From: Phylloscopus collybita
Lineage: Eukaryota > Chordata > Aves > Passeriformes > Phylloscopidae
Assembly (NCBI GenBank): GCA_027886175.1
Contig: JAJNNQ010000013.1
Span: 7,521,501 to 7,585,500 of the forward strand
Length of the DNA stretch: 64,000 nt
Reading direction: 5' to 3'
Of the stretch, positions 20,620 to 33,498 are shown piece by piece. The position numbers were made by a program, and so were the translations under genes. Position 1 is the first letter of the stretch; each line of letters opens with the position of its first letter. The notes beneath the pieces are model-generated. The model ran no database searches. It was not told the origin of the DNA and saw only the letters and a program-made list of their open reading frames with translations.

Positions 20620-23365
20620 TCAAGTGTCATTTAATTCATTCTGCATGTCAAGGTCCAGGAGCAACTTCATTCTCTCAAAACAACACTGAAATATTAAAAA
20701 GCAAACACTCTTTACAGGTTTGCAACAATAAGCATCTTGTAAAGTGAAACTGGTACTGTTCACTGCTTGTCAAGGTATAAACAAAATCTTGTTATTACAA
20801 GGTTGATTGTGAATTCCAGGCTAACTTCTTATTTGCAGCCTAGGGCTTAGATTAAAGAACTCCTAAACCTTTCCTAACCTTGCAACCAACCAGCTGATAG
20901 TTATTTCAACTTTCTGATTCCCTAATGAGTTTAATGCTTTTGCCACCGTGAAGCATTAATATTTCTAGATTGCTTTCTGTAATTACATGGAAGATACTAA
21001 GGAAGTATGGCACAAATTAGGGCTTTGGTTTTTCTCTCTGTGTCTGTGTATTGGCGTGTCTGGGGAGAAACATGAGGAAAGATGAACAAAATGTTCCCTC
21101 CTGCTTTTCCAAAACTGAGTATCTACACACCCAGACAGAAGTCCCTGTGTTTTGACAGCCAGTGGTGTGGACAAAAACTTTTGGCTTCAATCCATTGCAA
21201 GCAGTCATAACTTGTAATACAGAGGCCAGATAGAAGGCCAGGAGCTCCAGGGATCAGGAAATCCATTGCTCTATTGCAAAATCCACTTAAAAATATCATC
21301 TGCAAGGAAGATCTGGGCTACTCTCAGCTTGGAAATGTTCCTCATTGGTCCACCCATTTACAGTTGTGCAGTCCCCATAAATATATTCACCCGTTCTCCT
21401 ATAACTGCTATCAAACTTTGCTTTTGAGTACCCAGTTCAACACTAAATTGGCAGACATAAAATTATCCACCTGGCCTGGTTTAGAAAATAATTTTTTTTT
21501 AATGGTATGAGTTGAAAGCATGAAACCACCATTGGTCTCTGGCATATTCCTAATAGCATAGTTGGTATTCCTTGAACAATTATATGCCATACTTCTCCCC
21601 AGGTCTTGATCACTAGATGTTAAACCTCTGTTTCCAGGCCCATGCAGACCTCAAAGCATGCTGGGCTTTACACTGTACTTTGACAAGGAGCATCTTCTAT
21701 TTCTTTTCTAGCCCTTTCCCTGATAAAAATGAATAAATAGCAATACTAAAGGTAGGTAGAGACAATGATTTATACAAGGCTGGAAGTGTTTAATGAAACT
21801 GAACAGCAACAAATTTAAATTTACAGTAACTTTTCTACCTTGGCCCATTAGCATGTGAAGTCACTGATTAAAGGGATGGTTTTGCTAAAGAAACTGGATG
21901 ATTTACGAGCAATGAAAATAAAAGCGTCCCATTGCTTGTCACTAGCAAAAGAGTTTTGAAAATAAAATGTACTTCATCTTAGGAAATTCTCAAATCCAGG
22001 ATGATGAGTGTATCTCACATCCATTTTCCTTGCTGTTTTTGGTTTCCCCGCCTCCTCCCCTCCAGCCCAGTTCTGGTCCAGGTACAAATCTCACCGACGC
22101 TGGCCATTGCCAGGTTTCCATGTTTGCCCAGTGCCCCCAGCTGGAGGCCCTGAGAATCACCCCGAGATTAAATGTGCAATAATTTTAATTAGCATAATTA
22201 CTTTCTAACAGTCTTCATTCGTTTGTAATTACACCAATAGAATATCTTCATTTCTATAATAAATGCCATTCCTTTTTAAGTGTAGTTAAGATAATGAGTG
22301 ACAATATTTTTTAAGAATCCCATTGTTTAAAATTCATTTCCTTAATGGACACTCTGAGTCAGAACTGCTGACTCTAGGGATAAAAATAGTTATTTGCTAA
22401 TTTTCAGTGCTATTAGAACTTCAAAGCCATCACAGTTAAAAAGAGAATACACTGGAATCTACTCTTAATACAGCATCAGTTCTGGCTGCAAATATTTTCT
22501 ATTGCTGACAGTGATCAATTAACCACAAAACCCCCCAACCTAATGATTTTCAGACCCCAATGTAAGTGTACTAGAGCTGACACTCAGAAAAAAAATTATT
22601 AGCTCTATGAAATGAACAAACAGAAAACGGGAACAAACTGAGAGAGTTAAAGCTGGACTACTTCTCCTCCTTCTAGAATTTAGCGTCTTTATATTTGTAG
22701 ACTCCACCAAAATAATTGGTGCAGGACCATGCCCGCTTAGTGGGAATGGCAATATTGCCCACAAGCTAGCTCCGTGCTGGGAACATCCCGGCGATGACAG
22801 CAGGAATCCCGGCAGAGGCTGATTGATGCCGGCGGGATGCAGAGCTCTCCGTGCAGCCGGGCCCGGGGCTGCTGCCGGCAGCTGAGGTGGCTCCTCCAGA
22901 GCCCAGCTCGGCTCTCCTTCTGTTCTGCCCAGGTTAGCACGGCACGTAGCTGCCTGCATTCCAGCTGAGCAGCTCCACCAGCTCGCTCCAAGGGCCCACC
23001 AAGGGCCCAGCTCTCTTCCTACAGCTCTGATCAAAAGCAGCTGTCCAAGGGAGAACGAGAACAGGGTGAGTATGCTTCCCCTGGGTGCTTTCCCACACCG
23101 GCTATTTTCAGCTGGTGAGTCACACAAGCTTTCCACAAATTCTTTAGGTAGTACCCTTCCACAAATCTTTCTGGCAAATGTTTTGACCAGTTTCTCATCC
23201 ACAGTACCAGCATCTGCAGTAACTTCTGGCAGCAAGTTCCATTGGGCTATCACCACTTAGAAGAAGAAGAAAACAGTTCTTTTTTTGTTTGACCCTGTTC
23301 CCAGTAGCTCTACTTGCCCTAGCCTAAGCAGTAATGTTTTTCTTGTTTTTATTTTGGCAGCCATT
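20620..23365. other. Intergenic DNA between ATF3 and BATF3, part 1
   Basis: No gene seen. The part at 21790-22500 is AT-rich with homeobox-type cores and paired AP-1 sites and looks like conserved non-coding DNA. The part at 22780-22990 is a GC-rich patch with several CpGs. The frames in it, up to 238 codons on the minus strand, have no recognisable domain. Confidence 0.55.
22355..22374. promoter_or_regulatory. Inverted pair of AP-1 sites
   Basis: CTGAGTCAG and CTGACTC face each other 5 bp apart as a near-palindrome, with one perfect AP-1 heptamer (TGAGTCA, 22355-22361) and one six-base match (TGACTC, 22369-22374). The pair sits in an AT-rich block of conserved-element character between two genes that both encode AP-1-family proteins. 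Confidence 0.4.
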
Positions 23366-23369
23366 TTAC

Positions 23370-24900
23370 ATCCTTGATTATTCCTCTTACCCATTTTTTT
23401 TTTTCTGGGAAAATTGTGGCTTTTCCTAAGATAAACTCTTTCTCTAGCCATTTCCTCATCCTTTAACATAAAAGAACTGTAACTACCTGTAGTATTCAAG
23501 TTGTGGTCAAGCCATGGATTGATACAGAAGAATCTTGATGGTCACTGTCCCTTTCCTAAGAACTCCAGAAATTATGTTTGCAGTTGTGATGACTGCTCAG
23601 CATTAAGTCTCACACAATGCAGCAGTCTATCATAGTCCCAAGATCTCCTTCCTGAGCAGCAATGACAAACTCAAGCTCAGCCTGTCATATATGATTTTCC
23701 CCATATACAGTACCTCCTGTTTCCTTACATTGAATTTTTCCTGCCACTTTAATTTCCAAAATGTAAATATAAAGTCTTCCTTCCAGTCTTCTGAAACTGC
23801 CTTTCTCCTATCTGTCCTGAGTGAAGTTCTACCACCATCAGCCTTCTTGCTATATTACTCACGCTCTAACCAGATCATTTATGAAAGTGTTGAGCTCTGC
23901 AGGTCCCAGTAAAGTTTCCTGTGGAACATCACCAGGTGACCTGCCCCTCATGGGAGAGTTCATAGCTTAGTTTTACTCTCTTTTCTACTTTTTAATCACA
24001 CATATGCATTTTCTCTATTCATAACTATTCTGTTTCTTGAAATAATTATTTGTTGAGTGAATTTACTGAAACCTCCTTAGAGGTATCATAAAATGCACCT
24101 ACTGAATCTCCCTGATCCACATATCTGCCAGCCCTTTCCAAGAACTCCAGATGTGCACATAAGCCTGAACTAAATTTTATATAATCCATTCTGACTCTCT
24201 TCAAGCATTTGTCTCAGTACCTACTAATTGATAGTTCCTTTATCTTAATTCTCATTTACTTTATCTTAATTCCCATTAACTGTTCAGATTACCAGTCTAT
24301 AGCTCCTTGGATTCTCCTGGAACCTTCCATAAAGTTTGGTGGCACATTTGCCACGCTCCAGTCCTCAGATACCAACAATGATTAAACCAGAGTGACAGTG
24401 AGAGTATTATGGATTATTTTTAGTATTTCAGCAGTTTTCTTTTTTCCATTTTGTTTGAGCCTTTTACTGAAAACTCACTTGGTTGGTGCTGATTCTTCTC
24501 AAAAACTCAACCTGTACTTCAGTTTCAGACAGATCCTCTGCTTGTTTTCTTCCCTTTGCCCTGTCCTGGAGAGGGTTCTGGCTGGGGAGTAGTCTCCATT
24601 TCTTCAGCTTCTCAGCCCTCTGAGTGCTCCCTTTGCACCCTGATCATCAGTTCCCACTAGACTTTCTAACAGGTTAATTATTACTAATACATCTGAAGGG
24701 TGATTTAGTGTTCTTTTTCAGTTCCTTTGCCCACTCTGTTCCCCCAGCTTCCCTCTGTCAGGCTTCTGCCATAAGTGCCATCTCCTGAATGTCCCCTGCA
24801 ATGGAGTCTTCATCATCCTCAATCACATTTGGAGCTTTTAGAGTCTGTCAGCAACTCCAAGATTTTCTGTAGTGTTAAAGAGTCATTACACATCTAATTA
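23370..24900 (-). mobile_element. Old, diverged CR1-type LINE fragment
   Basis: The plus strand shows decayed reverse-complement CR1 phrases: 'agtattcaag.tg.ggtc' near 23496, 'cagatcatttatgaa.gtgttga' with 'ggaacatcacc' near 23870-23930, and 'tggcacatttgccacgctccagtc' near 24340. The order agrees with one minus-strand element about 1.5 kb long. It is too diverged to hold an intact frame, and its boundaries are approximate. Confidence 0.5.
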
Positions 24901-24916
24901 TCAGATTTTAATTCCT

Positions 24917-25018
24917 GCCATGCTGTGTGACTTAAATACACAAACTACCCAGTGCCTCAGTTCCTCCATCTGAAAGACAAGGATAATAACCAATATCATC
25001 CTTTCTACCCTTTCTTCA
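24917..25018 (+). mobile_element. MIR-like ancient SINE fragment
   Basis: The segment reads 'tgctgtgtgactt', then 'cagtgcctcagttcctccatctg', then 'aaggataataac', following the central to 3' part of the MIR/CORE-SINE consensus (tgtgtgacctt...tgcctcagtttcctcatctgtaaaatggggataataa). Such fossils predate the bird-mammal split. Confidence 0.6.
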
Positions 25019-25019
25019 T

Positions 25020-27420
25020 CCCAAGGAAAATAAAATCCCTTACTTTTGAAGGCTGGGCTTTTTGAACAAGCCTTATGAATATTCACAAATTGTGTTAAGT
25101 CACTAGAAAACTCCTGAACAGAAAATTTTATTACTGTGTGAAACCATCCAAGACACCAGTAATTAATGGTACTCTACTCATACTCAACCCCATGAAAACT
25201 TACAGTGTTTTGGGGTCTTTTTGGTTAGTGTTGGGGGGAGGAGTGTTTGTTCGTTTGAGTTTGGGAATTTGGGTGGAGGTGGTTTTGTTGTTTATGTGTT
25301 TTACACTTTCTGTCTTTACCAGCAATATGGACACCACCAGTGTAAACAATCTATGAATCAAATACTCATTAAAAGATAAAAGAATCCTCTGTGTAAAGCA
25401 AATAGAACATCAGTTACCCAGGTTACACTACAGTTACAGGCTATTTTGTAACCTAAGTGGAAAAACGTACATTTGGCCAATTTTCCTGCCTGCAAAGGAT
25501 TTATTTTACGTGCAGAATTGCCCACATGTAGAACTAAAAGAGTTCAGTCAGAGTTCTCCTGGACACCCAGAAGACACTTTTCTGTGAGGGAAGAGCACGT
25601 GTGCCTTGGATGCTGTTATCCAAACCACTACCACAGTTCAAACTCTCAATCCATTGACAATTGCTTGGTTGAGAGGTGAGATGAGGACAGGAATTAATTG
25701 GGAACAATTAAATGTACAATAATCCCTTGGCTGAATAAGTGCAGTTACCTTTCGCTGGCTAAAACCAGGAATTCTTTCTCACCTGGCTTGGAGAAGCACA
25801 GCCCTCTGATGCTGGCATGGTGAGAACTTCCCCTCTTATTTTATTCTACTAGAACCATTGAAACTGGGTCACACAGGGCTTGTAACCCCCACATTTGTAG
25901 CTAACCCCCATGGGCTTATCACACATTCTCCAAAGCCCCACATCTGATGGTGTGAGATCCTCATTCCTCGTGACTGTAGAAAAAGACTCAGAAAAATTAC
26001 TTGTGTATACTAATTTTAGAAGCCAATAGAAAATAAAACAAATTTAGTGTATAGACTGTTCACATTTCATGTTTAGAATCAAATGTTGTGCTTTGTTTCT
26101 TTGTGTGTGTCGAGTGTCTTTGAATGTCTGAGCTTGGCCACACCACATTTTCCTGTCAGCAGTATGGACAGAGGAAATGGTGGTTAAAGAAATCAGTTGT
26201 CAGTGCTAATTCTGAAGGGTTTACCAATATTGGGCTCAAAGAAAGAAACCTTTAAAATTAGTAACACAAGGAAGGAGAAATTAATTTAAAAAAATATATA
26301 TATACCCACCTTTCAAGTAATAGCATGCTTCTCTGCATCTAGCAAAAAGCACCAAGAAGCACTCTGTTTGTCTCTTGTTACTTTTATCTGAGTTTCTTCA
26401 AAGCATTTTTTCCCTCCTACCTTCTGTGCACTGACACTTCCCATCTTTCTAGGAGTCGATACTCAAATGAACAGAATGTTACAAAACTGGTTTATAGCAT
26501 ACAGCAAAATACTTCCCTTAAAGAGAAGGGAAACTATTCTACAGGAAACTAAAGCAAATATTAAATTGCACAAACACTTATTCAAATGGAGGAAATGCTA
26601 CCAAAACCTGGCCACACAAACCTAGTACAATGTCCATGGACAGCAATAAGTGCATCAGGGAAGGACATAGAATACAGACAGAGGACCATTTTCTATTTCT
26701 TCCCAAAAAAATATAGTGCCATCATTTAAAGCCACTTAGAGATTGGTGGTTTTTTTCCAGGTACTTTAAGATACATTTCATTGTCTCATTATCCAAATTG
26801 CTTGCATAGTCCCCCACCAGCATTCACAATTGTTGTTTAACAATTTCCTAAAGCACAGGAAAGATCATTCTGGACACCACTTGCTCAGAAAAATCAATGC
26901 AAGTGTGGGAAATGGATTCCCTCTGAAAGCCAACCTGTCAAAAGAAAAGCAGAAAAAAAAATTTAAACATTAAATTCTTTCACAACTGATCCCTTCACTC
27001 TAAATATTCACAGACACTGAATGCACTGTAGGATTCTATTCTCTTTGCCAAGCCTCTGGTTCTGCTGCTCACAGACATTTAATCAGCGTTGGAGCTGCTG
27101 AGAGGCTATCCAGTTATGTCTGGCATTCCAGACTGCTCCTTAAGTAGGAAAGCATTAATGTACTACTCCTCTGCACGCAAATGAAAGAAGGATATGAATG
27201 CAGGGGCTGGACAAGACTCCCACCAAAAAAAACCCTGCCAGAGCTGATAAAGAACCTTGAGTTTTAAAGAGAGATTTCGGCACCCACAGCCCCTAGACTA
27301 GCATGTGCCATCCACACAGTCATTTTGGAAAAACCACTGGAGTGTGAATTTTTTAAGCAAGCCTTCTACATAAACACCCAGCTCCCGTGGCACAGCTCCA
27401 TGCCCCTCCTGGGAAGTGCT
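25020..27420. other. Intergenic DNA, part 2
   Basis: AT-rich, with no gene, RNA or clear repeat recognised. Open frames are all under 90 codons and lack coding character. Confidence 0.6.
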
Positions 27421-27549
27421 CATGGCCAGGCTGGCCAAGTCCCTCAGCAGCCTGGTCTAGTGGAAGGTATCCCTGTCCGTGGCAGGGGGACTGGAACTAG
27501 GTGGTCTCAAATGTCCCTTCCAATCCAAACCATTCCATGGCTTCGTGAA
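27421..27549 (+). mobile_element. CR1 LINE 3' fragment
   Basis: Plus-strand CR1 phrases: 'cagcctggtctagtggaagg', 'ccctgtccgtggcaggggga', 'gtcccttccaatccaaacca'. It is a short, 5'-truncated copy ending at the usual CR1 3' end. Confidence 0.85.
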
Positions 27550-28844
27550 ATGTGTGTGTGGTCAAAATAAAAGCCAAGCTAGATCCTGATGGTCAGACAG
27601 GCAGGGAGATTCCCACTCAGAGCACATTCCTAGAGCTACGGGTGTGTGCAACCACACAGAATGAAAATGCAAGTGGTGAATCCTGATGCATGTGCATGGG
27701 CAGAAAAAGAACAGAAATTTGGGGTTAGGCAGCAGAGACCTGGAATTATGGCTTAAATCCTTTTGGGGATTTAAGTGCCACTAAGGTGCTTTAGTGCTTG
27801 GACTAAAATTCAAGCACTGAAGAGTATTTCTAAGTATGGATAAGCATATGCATTAGTAAAGGAACAGAAGGTAATGCCCAGTTTCCTTTAAAATGAATTC
27901 TGTGTAAAAACACTTGGTTAATGTTTTTACATCACCCTAGTAACATGGTCAACATTACCATAGAAGCATCTTATATGGAAAGACAGATCACGCTAACCTC
28001 ATGAAAAGGTAATTCTACTTCTATGACTCATGGCCATAAATCCACACTTGTGGAGTGAAATGGACAGACACCAACCATCCTGAGCTCCCAATGATGTCAG
28101 GTTAGTTGGCTATTCAGTATATGTAAATTTGGGATAAAAAAACCAAACCAAAAACAAACCCACAGTACATGTCATGCTGAAATTTATAACCCTCCAAAGT
28201 TCAGCCTGTTCTGAGCAATTAACACAAAATTACTGCCAGAGCTGTGATATATTAGAATAAATAACTCTTTAAAGAGATACAGATGTTAAATGTGTATGTG
28301 CCTTGGAGAGTCATGTTAAACATTTAAAAATAACCTCAGTGATTATTGGTGTGTTTAGATTTTATAAGATCTAGGGCTGGCAGAGGGCTGTGGTTCTTGT
28401 TCTGTACCACACCACATGTGTGATCTGGATTAAATTTCAGAGGGAGGTCTCTTTTTGTCCCTTCCAGACTTCTACTTAGTAAGAGTGCAGCGAGCTAAAT
28501 TCAGAAGCAGGGTAGGAATATGCATCTCCAAAAACTGCATGGGTCACATTTAACAGTGACTAAATAGCAGTACAAACTACAGTGCTGGTGTCCAAGAGAT
28601 GTAAATCATCGACTTCAGTGGTTACTCTTCAGAGCAGGTGAGATGAGAATCAACCTAAGACAACAAACTGTTCATAGATAGGTGCTGAGCAGAGTGACCT
28701 GCACAAATTTAACATGTACAGGCTTATAAAATAATAGAACACACTACTATCTGCCTGATGGCAAAGAGCAATGATACCCATGGCAATAGCAGCCTCAATA
28801 ACAAGCATTGTGATAGTGGGCTGGAAGTTTTCTTTCAAACTCTC

Positions 28845-28909
<65 letters not shown>

Positions 28910-30448
28910 CACCCTTCACAGCAGGTAAACTACAGTTTGAAGCTGAAAAACAAATTCTGTCTTATCCCAACAGTGTCAGAAAAACTGTTCTGGCAGAGAA
29001 AGACAGAGGCCAAGAGAGGAATAAAACATTTCTTTTGCATTTTGTCTTTCTGGATAAGCAGAACTTGGAAGCATTACAGTAAAGGGTAAAAGAAATTAGA
29101 AAACTACAGTTTTCCCTCTCTGGCTCTTTTTCAGCCCTAGCTTTGTGGTAGCCTTCCCTCCTACTCTGGGCCCCTACCTCCCTACTGAAAACACAAACCA
29201 CCTGCATATCTATCAACCAATTCTCTTTCCTGCAGCTCCCAAGACTCCCAGCTCAGCCTAGTGTGTAAACAGTTCCTCCAAACTCAGTCACATTTCCCAG
29301 TGGTGCTGCCCTCAGCATGTGCAACAGGTTCTGCAGGAAGGCTGAGTTCATGCTTGCCAGGAATTATTTCAAAAGCACCTCATGTCCAGCCTGTGGTGAC
29401 ATGGATAACTAACAGAAGAGTTTCAGATTTAACAGTTCTCCCCAAGAATATAAGTTATCTTCCCTCACTTCTTCCTCTTAAGCATCTCCAGTACACTTGT
29501 TTGCATGCTTGCTGAGGGCTGAATTAGCTGCAGCTATTGCTTTTTATCACCTGTTCCTCTTTTAGGGATAATTTACACACAATGAGAAACTTACACAATG
29601 ATATGTCATTGCTAAGATTGTCTCAGTCTTCATTGTAATAACAGTGCTTACAAAGCACATAAGTTTGTTGCTTTCTTATGCCACCAAACAGCAGACAAAT
29701 ACAAAGTAAATGGTCGTTCTTTGAAGTGCTAAAATCCTGTCTAGAAAAAAACAGCCATGGTACAAAGGGTTGCTTCAATTCCTGATCTATGTGTGAGGAC
29801 CAAGGAGTTTGATCACGAGGTAGTTTTCCCATTTTAAATGGACAGGAAGCCCAGCCCATGAAGTTTGCTGGGAGATCTATAATATTCCACATATTCTCCT
29901 TCAGTAGAACATCTCATAGCTAAGAGTGAAAACTGGTTTTTTTTTAAGTAGAAAAGAAAAAAACTCTTAAAAAAAAGTAATTAGCAAAGAAGTCTGTTCC
30001 AAATTTCTGGCACTAAAAGCCTATTGCTATTGTTTTACAATACCAGTTTTAGTTTTCAGTAAACTCTAACTGCCACATAGCTGTTCCCACTGCACATGGG
30101 TGAACAAACCCCTGTAATGCAAGCCTTTACCAGGAGCAAGCAGCCCACTGAGCCTGAGCTCAGCTTCTTAAGCCTTGGAAAAGACAGAAAGCTTCCTATT
30201 ACCTCATCTTTCATCAACCTGTTAAGAGACAAACCAAAGCAAAGTTACAATCTTCAGCCTTTCAAAAAAATTCTGATCAGTCTGGGCTTTAATTGGAGCA
30301 TCTGTGGTTTAGTTCGTCTCCCAGAGGAAGGTGGCATTTTCTTTCTAGTATGTATCTGAACCTTTCCCTTGACTGTAAGTTTTTTAGATGGTTACACACA
30401 GCTAGAGGGCCAAATCATAGATTTTGATCAGTAAACAGTTGGTTCATA
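27550..30448. other. Intergenic DNA, part 3
   Basis: AT-rich sequence with one long TA microsatellite. No gene or RNA recognised; frames across the TA repeat are artefacts. Confidence 0.6.
28848..28905. repeat. (TA)n microsatellite
   Basis: Close to 29 uninterrupted TA units. A perfect run this long is expected to be polymorphic and prone to cruciform formation. Confidence 0.97.
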
Positions 30449-30680
30449 GAATCAAGGAATGGTTTGGATTGGGAGGGACCTTAAAGATCATCTAGTTCCA
30501 CCCCCCGTGCCCCAGGCAGGGGCATTTCTCACTAGCCCAGGTTGCTCAGAGCCCCATCCAGCCTGGCCTTGAACACTTCCAGGGATGGGAAGTGTTCCAT
30601 CCACAGCTTCTCTGGGCAACCTGTTCCAGCATCTCACCCTAAAGGTAAAGAATTTCTTCCTAATATCCGATCAGTTGCTG
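30449..30680 (-). mobile_element. CR1 LINE 3' fragment
   Basis: Reverse-complement CR1: 'ggaatggtttggattgggag', 'ccttaaagatcatctagttc', 'ccttgaacacttccagggat', 'ttctctgggcaacctgttcc', 'aagaatttcttcctaatatc'. The 3' end is at the left. It abuts a second, different CR1 copy. Confidence 0.9.
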
Positions 30681-30691
30681 TCTTCTTTCAT

Positions 30692-31620
30692 GGAATCATA
30701 GAATCATCAAGGGTTGAAGAGAGCTTCCAGATCATCCAGTCCACCCTGCAGCACCACTGTAGCCACAAAACCACATCAGCCAGTGCCATTTCCAGACACC
30801 TCATCAACACCTCCAGGGATGGTGACTCCACCACCTCCCTGGACAACATATTCCAGTGCCTGACCACCCTAATAGCAAAGTCTTTTTTCTAATATTTAAC
30901 CCAAATCTCCCCATTTTTAAGTTTAAGGCTATTCCTTCTTGTTCTCTCAGTGTGGGTACAGCAGCAGACACCGATCCCCACCTCACTACACCCTCCTTTA
31001 CTGAACAGAGTACTCGAGTTTAAAGCCATTGCAGCTTGTCCTATCAGTACCTGCTCCAGTACAACATCCCTCTCCAGCTGTCTTGTAGCCCCCCTTCAGG
31101 TACTGGAATGTGAGAGCCAGAGCCTTCTCTTCTCCAGGCTGAAGAGACCCAGCACTCTCAGCCTGTCTGCATAGCAGAGGATCAGGCACAATTTGGCACA
31201 ATCAGGCACTTGTCAGGCACAATTTGCCCTTAGTGAAGCCCTGCTGGCTGCTGCAAATCACCTTATTTTCCACGTGCTATAGCACAGCTTCCAGGAGGAT
31301 CTGCTCCATGATCTAGGCAGGCATACAAGTCAAGCAGACTGGCCTGTAGCTCCCTGTAGCTTCCCTTTTTAAATCAGGGTTGTGTTTCCCCTTTTCCAGC
31401 CAGCAGGAACTTGATTGGACTGCCACGATTTCTCAAGTATGATGATGGATAGTGCTTAGCCACTTCCTTCAGGATGTGAAGATGCATCTCATCAGCTCCC
31501 ATGGACTTGTGCACCTTCAGGTTCCTTAGATTGTCTTGAACCAGAACTTCTCCTAGAGCAGGCAGTTCCTCATTCTTCCAGTCCCTGAAAATCTGGATTT
31601 GTTTTCCATTAAAAGCTCAA
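30692..31620 (-). mobile_element. CR1 LINE fragment of a second subfamily
   Basis: Reverse-complement CR1 starting 'tcatagaatcatcaagggtt', through 'tccagggatggtgactccac', 'agccttctcttctccaggct' and the reverse-transcriptase-coding part ('gaagccctgctggctg', 'catctcatcagctcccatgg'). It is about 930 bp, 5'-truncated and full of stops. The 31121-31140 segment shows the unexpanded form of a position that has become a microsatellite in two other copies in this window. Confidence 0.85.
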
Positions 31621-33498
31621 AGGTAGACATTTCTTCATAAAGAGAGGCAAGAAGATTTTCTTTGACTCTGCTGTTGTGAATTTCCATTTACCTAATGCAG
31701 CAAACCAGAGAACACATTATTTTACCAGAATAAAAAAGAAGACAAATGATGGCAAACATCCCCTGCAGAGACATGCCAGAAATACTTATTAGATTGAATG
31801 ATTCAAGAAACTGAAGTTTGGCTCTAGGGTTTATATTCTACAATCCTGAGCTGGTAAAGATGGAAAATTGTGCCAAGAAGCTATGAGATTATTTAAGGCA
31901 GAGGAAAATATATTCATCTGTTTTTTGAATAGGAACAGACATAAAGAGAAACATAATCTACAGACAGAAATACAAGAGAAAAGTATTAAAGAGAAAAATT
32001 ATTTCAGGCCCCCCTTGGAAATTCACATTCCCAGAAGATGATTCTGAGACACTTCCCTGAAATACCCTCACTTCTGATAAATCATGGATCAAAATACACA
32101 GTCTGTGGAAGAAGACAGTTTCTTGAATCTCCTTTGACTTTTTTAAGGAAAAAGTCACCATCCACAGGAATGAAGACAGGGAAGGAAGTATTAGGGACTA
32201 TGGATAATTGGAGGGAGAGAATATAATGTGGAATCACTTCTTTTCATAGGCAACATGAGTGATGAAGGTTTCTGCCCCTAGTAAGACAGATTTCATGACA
32301 CTGTTGCCTGATTGCAAGAGATGCAATAAAAGGCAAAATTCAGTTGTTGCAATCTAGTCTTCTATGGATCCTCCAACAGGTGGCTTGGTTCTTGTGCATA
32401 ATTTGGTCACCCAAACCCAGAAATGCCTCTTTCATACAGAGACCTGTTAACCCACATGTATGCATAGCACTTCCACTGCTTCAACACAAGCTGGGAGCAT
32501 GCAATGAGCAGCACAGCACTGAGTCACGAAGCTGTGGGCTGTTTCATTTCTAGTAAGGATAATGAGAAATAAGATAGAACCCAAACGTAGGGTTTCTGCC
32601 AAAGACTCCTTCTATGAAATATGCTATTTCCAGCATGTGTTTCTCAAACAAACCACTGGCAGATCAGCTCGTGTGAACAGCTCAAGGACGGTAACCAGAT
32701 ACTTGCTGGTTGCGTAGTAGGCAACACCAAGCAGAAGTGAAACAAGCTTTCAAATGCACTTTACTCAGAGAGGCCCCATTCCTTCTCCCCCACTGACTAA
32801 AGGCACATAAGCACTAAATAGCCAAGTGTAAGTAGCCTTTCCATTTCCTCTCCCATGCTCCAAACAGCAAGCACAACTCTTTGAAAACGTTTGGTGTTGT
32901 GCTTCTCAGATGAACTCAGCACTGTGTCAGCAAATGGTAAGCACGAGGGCTGGCGCCAAAAAGATGCAACTATTATGCATGGCTTGGGCAGGACCTTTAC
33001 ATATTTCTGGCACTAAAATATAACTCTGTTTTGTGTCATCTGGATGTGATTCTGGTGTTTTAGCTAATTTGAAACAGCATTGCATGCAGCACGCTGTGAG
33101 GAGTTTGGCTCTTTAATGGTAAGCCAACATTAAGCAGATACTGACTCTACCCACACCAAGGCTGCTGGAATTTCTATTGGAATGAGGATTATTCTCTTGT
33201 AACACTGCTGGTTTTGGCTGCTTGCAGCAGGCTGGGCAGAATCATCAGAAGCAGATCATTAAAGCTCAACACATTCCCAAAAGTCAGACTGAATTGGCTG
33301 GGCTGGAAAGCGGTTTATACATTTTCTATTTTTATCCAGTAATAAAAACTTGGTTACTTTGGCCCAAATCCCACAGCAGGTTTCCTTACAGCAGCTCAGG
33401 GATGTGCACACCTCCCTCATTGGCAGGGAGACCCTCTACCCATAAGCTGGGGTGGGCCAGGGCTTGGCCCAAGCTTTCCCTCACCAGAAAGAGGCATT
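31621..33498. other. Intergenic DNA, part 4
   Basis: No gene, RNA or repeat recognised; only short, non-coding-like frames. Confidence 0.6.

Noticed and set aside
22540..23256. 238-codon minus-strand frame
   Set aside because: A GC-rich intergenic patch with no domain or splice logic.
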